From the NCBI GenBank assembly GCA_902496015.1, contig CABUZJ010000002.1:62001-126000 (forward strand): a stretch of DNA of 64,000 nucleotides. The letters are read 5' to 3'. Numbering within the stretch: position 1 is the first letter of the stretch; every line of letters begins with the position of its first letter. This DNA is from an uncultured Eubacteriales bacterium (GTDB lineage Bacteria; Bacillota; Clostridia; Christensenellales; UBA1242). A program made the translations under genes and the position numbers. Shown here in pieces: positions 43,199 to 50,606 of the stretch. Under the pieces are notes generated by a model. The model did no database searches. It had not been told where the DNA came from and worked only from the letters and a program-made list of their open reading frames with translations.

Positions 43199-43200
43199 TA

Positions 43201-43223
43201 AAAACGGATAATTCCGTTTTTTT
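43201..43223 (+). terminator. Terminator directly abutting tRNA-Ser
   Basis: AAAACGGA (43201-43208) pairs with TCCGTTTT (43213-43220) around a 4-nt loop; the T-run ends at 43223, the base before the tRNA begins. Confidence 0.75.
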
Positions 43224-43313
43224 GCAGAGATGTCAGAGTGGTCGAATGAGCCCGTCTCGAAAACGGGTTAGGTAGTAATGCCTACAAGGGTTCAAATCCC
43301 TTTCTCTGCGCCA
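43224..43313 (+). tRNA. tRNA-Ser (anticodon CGA)
   Basis: A 90-nt class II tRNA. The 7-bp acceptor stem GCAGAGA (43224-43230) pairs with TCTCTGC (43303-43309), followed by G and an encoded CCA at 43311-43313. The anticodon stem CCCGT/ACGGG holds the loop CTCGAAA, giving anticodon CGA at 43258-43260, which reads UCG. A long variable arm (TAGG...CCTA) and the T-loop TTCAAAT confirm a serine tRNA. Confidence 0.96.
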
Positions 43314-43437
43314 ATGTAATTAATATTTAATAACTTCTAATTTGAATTATATAGTTTATGTTTATTATAATTATTAGTTTTAAATTTTTTTATTTTTCTA
43401 ATTTCATTAAATTAAAAATATTGAAAATATAATTATT

Positions 43438-44190
43438 TTAAATTAAAAGAGAGAAAAGGTAAATTATAATTAAATGCGTTGGGTAAAAAATGTAAAACAA
43501 CCATTTAAAATTATATTTACCTTTTTTACCATTATATAAAATAATAAATGGAATAGAAAGCAAACTAAAAAACTGATAAAAATTAGAAAATTTTATTGTT
43601 GTGTTTATTGGAATGTTGATAATTGAAAGTGCAATTAATAAAACAACAACGCAAATCCACATGATTAATTTACTATTTTTTAAGTTGTTATGATAGAATA
43701 TATAGAATATAACTGGTAAAATTATTCCAAAAATTCCATAAGAGAATCTTAAACCTAAAAGTTCTAAAAATAACACAACCATTATTATGCAAAAAATTAA
43801 GCAAGAATAAAGAAAAGAATAAGACAAATTTTGCTTATATTTATCTATTAAATAACAAATAGAGATACTTAATAAAAATGTCCATAAAATGTTTAAATTA
43901 GAAATATTGAGATCTAATGAAATAGAATAAATGGGTTGAGAGATTATTGCAAAGATTAAAATTGTTGAAAAATAATTGAATTTGTTGTGTGTGAAGAACC
44001 AGCCTTCTGCAATAAAAAATGCAAAAATAGGAAAAGAAATTCTGCCAATGATTCTAAGAATATCGTAAACATAACCTATATTCATATTAGCAAAAGTTGA
44101 AAACCCAATAATTGCTCCAATATGGTCTAAAAACATTGTAATTAGAGCAATCCATTTTAGCGTATTTCTATTTAAAATCTTATAGTTCAC
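43438..44190 (-). CDS. TraX-family membrane protein
   Basis: A 250-residue membrane protein with seven or eight helices. The opening (LKWIALITMFLDHIG) and IIGRISFPIFAFFIAEGWFFTHN near residue 50 are hallmarks of TraX-type proteins, a family that includes the F-plasmid pilin N-acetyltransferase; chromosomal members in Firmicutes are common and mostly untested. The end (FYIFYPTHLIIIYL) also matches. The start is GTG at 44190. No ribosome-binding site is seen; TATAAT ends 6 nt before the GTG, with TTTACT 17 bp farther out, so it is a likely leaderless gene. Confidence 0.87.
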   Translation of the reverse strand: MNYKILNRNTLKWIALITMFLDHIGAIIGFSTFANMNIGYVYDILRIIGRISFPIFAFFIAEGWFFTHNKFNYFSTILIFAIISQPIYSISLDLNISNLNILWTFLLSISICYLIDKYKQNLSYSFLYSCLIFCIIMVVLFLELLGLRFSYGIFGIILPVIFYIFYHNNLKNSKLIMWICVVVLLIALSIINIPINTTIKFSNFYQFFSLLSIPFIILYNGKKGKYNFKWLFYIFYPTHLIIIYLFSLLI

Positions 44191-44196
44191 ATTATT

Positions 44197-44225
44197 ATTA
44201 TAGATTATTTTTTTCTGTTAGTAAA
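44197..44225 (-). promoter_or_regulatory. Leaderless promoter of the TraX-like gene
   Basis: Read on the minus strand: TTTACT (44225-44220), 17-bp spacer, TATAAT (44202-44197), then 6 nt to the GTG start at 44190. Confidence 0.7.
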
Positions 44226-44507
44226 TTTATTTTAATTATATTTTATGTATGTAGGTTTGCTTTTTGTAATTCTTTATTCCAGTCATAATTTATGCATTAA
44301 TAAAATCAAATGATATGCTTTAACATATTTTATAAGTTAAGTTTATCAATTCATTTTTTACTAATTTTAATTATTTAAAAGGGTAGCACTTACAAAAAGA
44401 TTACAATTTTTGAAATTTCATTTTTATAAAGCTTAAAATTTTTATTTTTTATTAATGTTTTTCAAAAGAAATAATTTTTATGTAAGTTTAAAAAGTTGGT
44501 AAAATGA
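44226..44507. other. Intergenic A/T-rich stretch between divergent genes
   Basis: About 280 bases between the TraX-like promoter and the rubrerythrin promoter. I see no ORF with a plausible start signal, no strong hairpin and no known riboswitch. It is more A/T-rich than flanking genes. Confidence 0.5.
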
Positions 44508-44535
44508 TTGACTTTAAATTACTATTTGGTATAAT
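44508..44535 (+). promoter_or_regulatory. Promoter and leader hairpin of the first rubrerythrin gene
   Basis: TTGACT (44508-44513), 16-bp spacer, extended -10 TGgTATAAT (hexamer 44530-44535). The leader then holds an inverted repeat, GAAATTTCAATTT (44546-44558) with AAATTGAAGTTTC (44560-44572), one mismatch, just before AAAGGAGAG. Confidence 0.75.
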
Positions 44536-44587
44536 TAATCATGATGAAATTTCAATTTTAAATTGAAGTTTCTAAAGGAGAGTAATT

Positions 44588-45121
44588 ATGAAACTTAAAG
44601 GAACTAAGACTGAAAAAAACTTAATGGAAGCATTTGCAGGTGAAAGTCAAGCAAGAAATAAATATACTTATTTTGCAAGTGTTGCTAAAAAAGAAGGTTA
44701 TGAACAAATTGCAGAAATTTTTACTAAAACTGCTGATAACGAAAAAGAACATGCAAAACTATGGTTTAAAGCATTAAATCTTTTAGGGGACACTGCACAA
44801 AATTTAACTCATGCATCAGAAGGTGAAAACTATGAATGGACCGACATGTATGATAGATTTGCAAAAGATGCAGAAGAAGAAGGTTTTTTAGATTTAGCAT
44901 ATAAATTTAGAGAAGTTGGAAAAATTGAAAAACAACATGAAGAAAGATTTAAAAAACTTTTAAATAATGTTGAAATGAAAGCAGTTTTTACAAAAAGTGA
45001 AGAAACTATGTGGGAATGCAGAAATTGTGGCCATTTAGTTATTGGAAAATTTGCACCTGAAATTTGTCCAGTTTGTGAACATCCACAAAGTTACTTTGAA
45101 GTTAGAAAAGTTAATTATTAA
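44588..45121 (+). CDS. rbr: Rubrerythrin
   Basis: Diiron peroxidase that protects anaerobes by reducing hydrogen peroxide. The 177-residue protein has the ferritin-like diiron domain ([51 protein letters not shown], holding the Glu/His ligands) and a C-terminal rubredoxin-like FeS4 site (CRNCGHLV ... [11 protein letters not shown]). AAAGGAGAG precedes the ATG. It is monocistronic between a strong promoter and a clear terminator. Oxidative-stress control is expected from the family, but I see no convincing PerR site. Confidence 0.96.
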   Translation: MKLKGTKTEKNLMEAFAGESQARNKYTYFASVAKKEGYEQIAEIFTKTADNEKEHAKLWFKALNLLGDTAQNLTHASEGENYEWTDMYDRFAKDAEEEGFLDLAYKFREVGKIEKQHEERFKKLLNNVEMKAVFTKSEETMWECRNCGHLVIGKFAPEICPVCEHPQSYFEVRKVNY

Positions 45122-45136
45122 TATTAATTTTCATAT

Positions 45137-45164
45137 AGAGCAATCTAAGAGATTGCTCTTTTTA
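45137..45164 (+). terminator. Terminator of rubrerythrin
   Basis: A perfect 10-bp stem AGAGCAATCT (45137-45146) with AGATTGCTCT (45150-45159), 3-nt loop, T-run to 45163. It touches the stop codon of the convergent gene. Confidence 0.92.
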
Positions 45165-45758
45165 TTTGTTAAATTCCTTGATATCAATAAAGGAAAAATT
45201 AGTGTTTTTAAGCTTCACTTTAACCCATTTATTATTTAAATTGTGGTGGCCTAAATAAAATACTTTTGCAGTTTTAGGTTCACTATCTTCTTTTGTAATA
45301 TACTGAATTTCATAAAAACTATATCCTAAAATATTAAGTAGTGGGTTAATGTAAAAGATTTTATTATGAATGTAAACCACACCAATTATTGCAAGAATTA
45401 TTAAAGTTGATATAAACATACTCATGTTAGATATGTCAAAACTTAAAGTAAATAAAATAAAAATAGATATGTAGCCAAAGAAATGTTGGTCGGTTATATT
45501 AGTGCTAGAAATAATTTTAATTTCTGTCGTTTTAGATTTGTCCCATTTTAAATTCCAAACTAGTCCTATAACTCCTAAAACAATTAATATGCTAAATAAA
45601 ATTAAAATTATAGTATTAATTACATCAAAGGTTAAGTTATGATTTAATATTTCTATTAAGATTTGTAAAATTAATAATGCATACATGGGTATAAATGCAC
45701 TAAAATATAAAAATATAAATTTCATAATTAAATTTTTGCCATTATTATTGCAAAACAT
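45162..45758 (-). CDS. Uncharacterised membrane protein, 198 aa
   Basis: Unknown family. Four membrane helices are visible (about residues 10-35, 43-65, 90-108 and 112-130), followed by a soluble C-terminal part (FYINPLLNILGYSFYEIQYIT ... VKVKLKN) that recalls a small beta domain on the cytoplasmic face. Two starts are possible: ATG 45758 with TATATT ending 5 nt upstream but no -35, or an internal ATG at 45725. No ribosome-binding site supports either. The end overlaps the rubrerythrin terminator region. Confidence 0.7.
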   Translation of the reverse strand: MFCNNNGKNLIMKFIFLYFSAFIPMYALLILQILIEILNHNLTFDVINTIILILFSILIVLGVIGLVWNLKWDKSKTTEIKIISSTNITDQHFFGYISIFILFTLSFDISNMSMFISTLIILAIIGVVYIHNKIFYINPLLNILGYSFYEIQYITKEDSEPKTAKVFYLGHHNLNNKWVKVKLKNTNFSFIDIKEFNK

Positions 45759-45832
45759 ACAAAAATATAGCCTTAAATGGCTATATTTCTTTATTTTATA
45801 TTTTTATTGATTATTTTCTTTATTTTAGATTT

Positions 45833-47044
45833 TTACTGATTATTATGTTTATTATTTAACTTTTCTTTTTTGTCTCTTTTAAGTTGTTTGCGTTGAATTA
45901 TTTTATAACCAATTGGTATTCTTGGTTTTACAACATGGAAAGGGCATAATTCTTGGCAACAAAAACAACTAATACATAATTTATAATTAATTTTTGCATA
46001 TTCTGTGCCGTTTTTGCGTTTTTTCATTTCGATTGCTTTGTTTGGGCAATGTTCTTTGCATTTTCTGCAACCTTTACAGTTTTTTGCTTTTATTATTGGG
46101 ACTTTTTTGCATAATCTATTAAATGCAGGTTGAAGCCATTTTGGCATAACTCTTGCTTGATTTTCAATTGCAACCTTAACATTTTTAAAATGGGGCATTT
46201 TAAGGCTTTCTAAACTATCTCCAACTATTTCCGCATTAAAATTATCGTCAATTAGTCCTCTATCCCTAGCAAGCATAAGTAGTGGAGTTTCTTCTGGCAA
46301 TAAATTCATAAGTTTAACTTCGCAAATATCGGCATAATAAGCATTAGGGCAACCAATAATTAATTTGCTTTCAATTGGTGTTCCACTAGTTGGACCTGCT
46401 CCTTCCATGCCAATAACACCATCTATGATGTTAAATACAATTTTATCATGAACTGTTTGTTCAATATCTATCAAAAAATTACAGAAGTCTTTAAGATTAG
46501 GGTAGTTGCTGTGCATTTGAACTTTAATTAAGCCTGGTATTAATCCAAAAAGATTTTTTACGGCGCCCGTATAACCTGTTAACATATGGCTTTTAAATTT
46601 TGCAACATTAATAATTACATCACATTTATCTACAATATCAATTATTTCAACTTGTTTGCAAACCTTGCCATTTTGGTTTTGCATTAATTTAGAATTGAAA
46701 TTATCGTTCAGTATTGCGCCACTATTTTTACTGGCATTACTCATTCCACACACATCATAAACTTTACTTACATGTTGTTTATTATAAAAAACAGCAGGGC
46801 TATCTGCAATTATGCATTTAGCGCCACATGAAATTATTAGTTTTGATAGTTCTTCAACAATTGTTGGGTGGGTGGTGCAGGCTTTAGTTGGGTTATATTT
46901 TTCTACAAGATTAACTTTTAATAACACTGTTTGATTGGGTTTAACAATGTTATTAATACCACCAAAATCATTAAAGATTTGATTTAAAGCATTTAAAACA
47001 TTTTCATTATTATAATTTTCACATTTATGCAACGAAACTTTCAT
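45833..47044 (-). CDS. DUF362 protein with two 4Fe-4S clusters
   Basis: A 403-residue protein with an N-terminal DUF362 domain (LLKVNLVEKYNPTKACTTHP; VINVAKFKSHMLTGYTGAVKNLFGLIPG; DGVIGMEGAGPTSGTP) and a C-terminal ferredoxin-like pair of motifs, CKGCRKCKEHCP and CISCFCCQELCP, each a CxxCxxCxxxCP. Such proteins are common in anaerobes as redox carriers of unknown partner. I chose the second ATG (47044), because TGGAG lies 6 nt before it and overlaps the first ATG of the open frame. The tail is basic and asparagine-rich. Divergent promoters separate it from the next gene. Confidence 0.9.
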   Translation of the reverse strand: MKVSLHKCENYNNENVLNALNQIFNDFGGINNIVKPNQTVLLKVNLVEKYNPTKACTTHPTIVEELSKLIISCGAKCIIADSPAVFYNKQHVSKVYDVCGMSNASKNSGAILNDNFNSKLMQNQNGKVCKQVEIIDIVDKCDVIINVAKFKSHMLTGYTGAVKNLFGLIPGLIKVQMHSNYPNLKDFCNFLIDIEQTVHDKIVFNIIDGVIGMEGAGPTSGTPIESKLIIGCPNAYYADICEVKLMNLLPEETPLLMLARDRGLIDDNFNAEIVGDSLESLKMPHFKNVKVAIENQARVMPKWLQPAFNRLCKKVPIIKAKNCKGCRKCKEHCPNKAIEMKKRKNGTEYAKINYKLCISCFCCQELCPFHVVKPRIPIGYKIIQRKQLKRDKKEKLNNKHNNQ

Positions 47045-47066
47045 AATTAACTCCATTAATAGATAT

Positions 47067-47095
47067 ATTATATCTTAATATATAAATTCTGTCTA
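47067..47095 (-). promoter_or_regulatory. Promoter of the DUF362 gene
   Basis: Read on the minus strand: TAGACA (47095-47090), 17-bp spacer, TATAAT (47072-47067). Confidence 0.75.
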
Positions 47096-47122
47096 TTATT
47101 TGCGATTATTTTAAGATTGATA

Positions 47123-47150
47123 TTGACAAGTTTTATTTAAGTTGTATAAT
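47123..47150 (+). promoter_or_regulatory. Consensus promoter of the acidic-protein pair
   Basis: TTGACA (47123-47128), 16-bp spacer, TATAAT (47145-47150), both hexamers perfect. The start of transcription would be near 47157, directly before AAGGAGTGAGG. Confidence 0.82.
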
Positions 47151-47169
47151 ATCTCTAAGGAGTGAGGTT

Positions 47170-47940
47170 ATGGAGTTTATAGATCAATATTTAGATTTTT
47201 TAAGAAGAATAGATAGCAAGAGTAAGCAAATAGTTGCAGATAACACAAAAAAAACTAAGTTAGAAGATAACAGTTTACTTTCTAACTTATGTTATGATAT
47301 TCAAAATGAAATAAGGTATATTGACGAAGAAATTTGGAAACAGAGATTTGAAGAGAATAGGTTAAGTTATGATGAAAATGAAGATAGTAGTTTTTATGAT
47401 AATGATGAAGAAGAAAGATTGATAAAAGAAAAGCAAAAAAATGAATTTTATGATGAAATAATTAGTAAATATTTTGATGATTTTGATAGTAATGCTAATT
47501 GTTATTATTTAGAAGATGGAATTGCATGTTTTGGAAATCTTTTAGATGATGAAGACGATAAACTTGTTTTAAGAATAGTTCATAAAAACGACTTTGATAA
47601 TTTATTTGATGATGTTAGCGTTGAACTTTTTAATGTTGCATTTACAAAAGTCAATAAACCTTTAGTGGAAGGTTGTAATGGGAAAATAGATTTGATTGAT
47701 TGCTCAATAATTCAATTTTTAAATGATCATATTGTAAGTGATCAAAGAATTGAAGTGAAATTTAATCAAAATAAACTGGAAATAAAATATAACTTAGAGA
47801 AAAGTAAAAATGATGTAACAGTTATCAATATTAAAAATAAAGAAGAAAGAGAACTGGCAAAAAATAAGTTTATGTTTTGTGTTTCTGCACTAAATGAAGA
47901 GTTAGAATATGAATGCGATAAATATGATTTAACAAGATAA
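47170..47940 (+). CDS. Uncharacterised highly acidic protein, 256 aa
   Basis: I do not recognise it. The soluble protein is very rich in Asp and Glu, with an acidic run near residues 77-90 (DENEDSSFYDNDEEE). Residues about 115-215 alternate short beta-like strands (YYLEDGIACFGNLLDD; DKLVLRIVHK; KIDLIDCSIIQFL). No signal peptide or known motif. AAGGAGTGAGG precedes the ATG. The next gene starts 53 nt downstream without a clear promoter, so the two probably share the strong promoter. Confidence 0.75.
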   Translation: MEFIDQYLDFLRRIDSKSKQIVADNTKKTKLEDNSLLSNLCYDIQNEIRYIDEEIWKQRFEENRLSYDENEDSSFYDNDEEERLIKEKQKNEFYDEIISKYFDDFDSNANCYYLEDGIACFGNLLDDEDDKLVLRIVHKNDFDNLFDDVSVELFNVAFTKVNKPLVEGCNGKIDLIDCSIIQFLNDHIVSDQRIEVKFNQNKLEIKYNLEKSKNDVTVINIKNKEERELAKNKFMFCVSALNEELEYECDKYDLTR

Positions 47941-47993
47941 TGATAGTAAAATTAGGGTGTTTTGGCAGACATAATACTGTTTAGGTGATATAT

Positions 47994-48560
47994 ATGTTAA
48001 GTTTGGAAATTAGTAAATATATGTTAATTTATTTAGCAAATATTGAAAGAGTTAAGGGGTCTAAAAAAATTCTTAATTTAATTTATTTGTTTGAGCAAGA
48101 AAAAGATGACCAAAAAAATGGTATTGAAAGTTTATTAGACTATGGTATTGTTGCGTATAAAGAAATGGATAATAGACTTAAAATATGGTTAACTGATGAA
48201 ACGGCTCCTTATGCATCATTTGAAGATGTTGATAAAAAAATCACTTCAATTGTTCTTTATAATATTAATGATGCTGATTTATTAGAAAAAAATACAAGAA
48301 ATTTTTTTAAAATTGCAGAATACAAAGAAACTGCTTATGGATTAATAAAGAAACCTTATCAAGTTAAATATAAAATTGAAGTTGACATGGATAATGGAAT
48401 TGTAATTACGGATAAAACTGAAAGTAAAGTTTTAAAAGATGGAAATATTGAAGATAAGCATTCCACTAAATTTAAAAAAATATCAAAAGATGATATGCTA
48501 AATTATTTATCTATGTTTAATTTTTTAGATTTAGAACAAAAATCAGAAAAAGACCACTAA
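47994..48560 (+). CDS. Uncharacterised protein, 188 aa
   Basis: Unknown family. Soluble, with an N-terminal helical part (LEISKYMLIYLANIERVKGSKKILNLIYLFE) that could be a small winged-helix or four-helix unit, and a beta-rich middle (VKYKIEVDMDNGIVITDKTE). I chose ATG 47994 with AGGTGAT 5 nt upstream; an in-frame GTG at 47985 lies within that site. The stop codon sits in the loop of the terminator. It is probably co-transcribed with the acidic protein. Confidence 0.72.
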   Translation: MLSLEISKYMLIYLANIERVKGSKKILNLIYLFEQEKDDQKNGIESLLDYGIVAYKEMDNRLKIWLTDETAPYASFEDVDKKITSIVLYNINDADLLEKNTRNFFKIAEYKETAYGLIKKPYQVKYKIEVDMDNGIVITDKTESKVLKDGNIEDKHSTKFKKISKDDMLNYLSMFNFLDLEQKSEKDH

Positions 48561-48572
48561 ATGTGGTCTTTT
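48548..48572. terminator. Bidirectional terminator between convergent genes
   Basis: A perfect 10-bp stem AAAAGACCAC (48548-48557) with GTGGTCTTTT (48563-48572), 5-nt loop holding the stop codon. A/T tracts flank it on both sides. Confidence 0.8.
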
Positions 48573-48594
48573 AAATTTTTGATATTTTATGATT

Positions 48595-49191
48595 TTAAAG
48601 AATAATATTTTTTGGTAATGTTATTTCAACAACGCCTTGTTTAGCTTTGCATAATGGACAAACATCAAAAGCTTCTAAACCGGTTTCGCTGTAACCGCAG
48701 GCAGAACATGTCCAGCGAGTTTGTGTGTCTTTTTTGTAAAGTGTTTTATTTTTAAGTTGATTATGAAGCCAAATAAATAGTTTTTTATGGTTTAATTCAA
48801 CTTGTCTAATTTGTTCAAATAAAAGTGCAATATCGTCGAATCCTTCTTTTTTTGCAACTTTTATAAATTTTGCATATGCTTTTGCTTCATCATCTTCATC
48901 TTCTGCAATAATTTTCAAATTTTCTAATAAATCCCATTTTTGTTTGAATGGATAACCTGCTTTAAATTCAATATTATTAATTTGTTCTTTGCTTGCGTTT
49001 TGTATAGCGGTATAAATCATTCTTGCGTGATTAAATTCTTGATAGGCAACCTTGTCAATAATGTCTGCCAAGGCTTTTTGACCATTGTATCTTGCTCCGT
49101 ATTCCACAAATTCATAACGAGTTCTTGCTTGGCATTCTGCTGCATATGCTTTGGCAAGGTTTAAATAAGTTTGACTTTCTTGTAATTTCAT
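48595..49191 (-). CDS. Second rubrerythrin-family protein
   Basis: A 198-residue rubrerythrin-type protein, clearly different from the one at 44588. Ferritin-like segment: YAAECQARTRYEF near residue 15, YQEFNHARMI near 51, EDEDDEAKAYAKF near 98 and IRQVELNHKKLF near 127 supply diiron ligands. The rubredoxin-like end shows CSACGYSE and CPLCKAKQGV. The diiron helices include an asparagine-histidine pair (EFNHA) as in reverse or variant rubrerythrins. It probably detoxifies peroxide too. AAAGGAGATAATT precedes the ATG. Confidence 0.92.
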   Translation of the reverse strand: MKLQESQTYLNLAKAYAAECQARTRYEFVEYGARYNGQKALADIIDKVAYQEFNHARMIYTAIQNASKEQINNIEFKAGYPFKQKWDLLENLKIIAEDEDDEAKAYAKFIKVAKKEGFDDIALLFEQIRQVELNHKKLFIWLHNQLKNKTLYKKDTQTRWTCSACGYSETGLEAFDVCPLCKAKQGVVEITLPKNIIL

Positions 49192-49275
49192 AATTATCTC
49201 CTTTTATTATTTAAATTTTGCCAAACAATTTTTTTTTAAACTTAAATTCTATAAATAATAAATAAGTAAAATTAG

Positions 49276-49304
49276 TTGCTAGATAAAAATAAATAAATTA
49301 CAAT
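49276..49304 (+). promoter_or_regulatory. Promoter of galU
   Basis: TTGCTA (49276-49281), 17-bp spacer, TACAAT (49299-49304); AAAAAGGAGAA follows at once. Confidence 0.6.
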
Positions 49305-49323
49305 AAAATAAAAAGGAGAAATG

Positions 49324-50208
49324 ATGATAACAAAAGCAGTTATTCCTGTGGCGGGGAAGGGAACAAGATTTTTGCCGATAACTAAGGCTGTGTCTAAAGA
49401 AATGCTACCAATTGTTGATATACCTGTTTTGCTTTTAATTTTAAAGGAATGTGCAGATAGTGGAATTAAAGAGGTAATGCTTATAACAAGAAAAGGTAAA
49501 GATGATATAAAGAAATTTTTTAAACAAGATGATAATTTAGCCACTTATTTGAAAGAAAAAGGACAAGAAAAATTAATTTCTTTACTTAATGAAGTTTTAA
49601 GCAAAGTTAAAATTAAGTATAGATATCAGCGTGAAGATTTAATTGGAACAGCAGGGGCAATTTATGTTGCTAAATCTTTTATAAAAAATGAACCATTTGC
49701 CGTGCTTTATGGTGATGATATTAACTATACTGGTAAAAACGAACCTGCCTTAAAACAACTAATAGACTGTTTTAATATAAACGATAAAATGGTTTTAGGT
49801 TGTAAATGGGTTGATAAAAAAGATGTTTGTAAATATGGTTCAACAATAATAAAATCTAAAATAAACGAAAAGTCATATTTAATTAGCGGAGTTATTGAAA
49901 AACCAAAATTTGGCACTGAACCTTCTTGTTTGGTTTCACTTGCAAGATATATAATGCCTTCTTGCACTTTTTCTTATATTGAAAAACAAATAACAGAAGA
50001 TAGAGATAAAACAAAAGAAATTTGTTTAACAGATACAATGGATTTAATTATTAAAGACAAAGGCGACGCTGTTGCTTGTGTTATGGATTCTGTTAGATAC
50101 GACACAGGAGATAAATTTGGGTATTTAACAACTGTTGTGGAATATGCTCTTAGAGATAGTGAATTAGGTGAGCGATTTAAAAATTATTTAAAGGGGTTAA
50201 AGTTATAA
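49324..50208 (+). CDS. galU: UTP-glucose-1-phosphate uridylyltransferase
   Basis: Makes UDP-glucose for glycolipids, teichoic acids and polysaccharides. Signature: KAVIPVAGKGTRFLPITKAVSKEMLP (N-terminal nucleotide loop), then RQ-type YRYQREDLIGTAGAIYVA, YGDDINYT near residue 135 and GVIEKP near 185. About 294 residues is standard. Two tandem ATGs occur at 49321 and 49324; GGAG is 5 nt from the second. GalU fits the LtaS-type gene nearby, since diglucosyl-diacylglycerol anchors for lipoteichoic acid are made from UDP-glucose. Confidence 0.95.
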   Translation: MITKAVIPVAGKGTRFLPITKAVSKEMLPIVDIPVLLLILKECADSGIKEVMLITRKGKDDIKKFFKQDDNLATYLKEKGQEKLISLLNEVLSKVKIKYRYQREDLIGTAGAIYVAKSFIKNEPFAVLYGDDINYTGKNEPALKQLIDCFNINDKMVLGCKWVDKKDVCKYGSTIIKSKINEKSYLISGVIEKPKFGTEPSCLVSLARYIMPSCTFSYIEKQITEDRDKTKEICLTDTMDLIIKDKGDAVACVMDSVRYDTGDKFGYLTTVVEYALRDSELGERFKNYLKGLKL

Positions 50209-50219
50209 ATTATAAAAAT

Positions 50220-50230
50220 TATAATATAAT
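50220..50230 (+). promoter_or_regulatory. Double -10 box just before a small gene
   Basis: Two overlapping TATAAT hexamers, 50220-50225 and 50225-50230. The second ends 6 nt before the ATG at 50237. No convincing -35 is present and there is no ribosome-binding site. Confidence 0.55.
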
Positions 50231-50236
50231 GTGTAT

Positions 50237-50527
50237 ATGAAAGAAATTGAAGAATTGAAGTTATATCAAGAGATAAAAAACAGATACACAAATTTGTGTC
50301 TTCTTTTAGATGATTGCTATGAAAATGATAAAAGTGGGGAGTTGGCAGAATTAGCAGAGCAAGAAAAAATACAAATTTTAAGGCTTGTTAAAAGTGCTAA
50401 GGCTTTTGGAGTGGATGCTGATGCTTTATGCGATTTTGACCAAATAAAAAACCTAACAACACTTAAAACTTGGTATAACAAATGCCAGCAATTAGAAAAT
50501 GAAAATAATTATGAACTAGAAAAATAA
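50237..50527 (+). CDS. Uncharacterised small protein, 96 aa
   Basis: A helical, acidic cytoplasmic protein with LYQEIKNRYTNLCLLLDDCYEND near the start and a second helix AEQEKIQILRLVKSAKAFG. I know no family. ATG 50237 is chosen because TATAAT ends 6 nt before it, as at other leaderless genes; an in-frame GTG lies at 50231. A strong terminator follows. Confidence 0.7.
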   Translation: MKEIEELKLYQEIKNRYTNLCLLLDDCYENDKSGELAELAEQEKIQILRLVKSAKAFGVDADALCDFDQIKNLTTLKTWYNKCQQLENENNYELEK

Positions 50528-50575
50528 TTATTAATATTCATTTTAAAATAGTTTATATTTAACAAGTGATTAATA

Positions 50576-50606
50576 AAAAAATCTCCAAACTTTTGGAGAT
50601 TTTTTA
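50576..50606. terminator. Bidirectional terminator
   Basis: ATCTCCAAA (50581-50589) with TTTGGAGAT (50592-50600), extended by A/T pairs to 14 bp, between convergent genes. It serves the small gene and, on the minus strand, the LtaS-like gene. Confidence 0.85.

Noticed and set aside
44526..44545. PerR-type operator at the rubrerythrin promoter
   Set aside because: GTATAATTAATCATG matches only part of the TTATAATNATTATAA consensus, no better than random AT-rich DNA containing a TATAAT -10 box.
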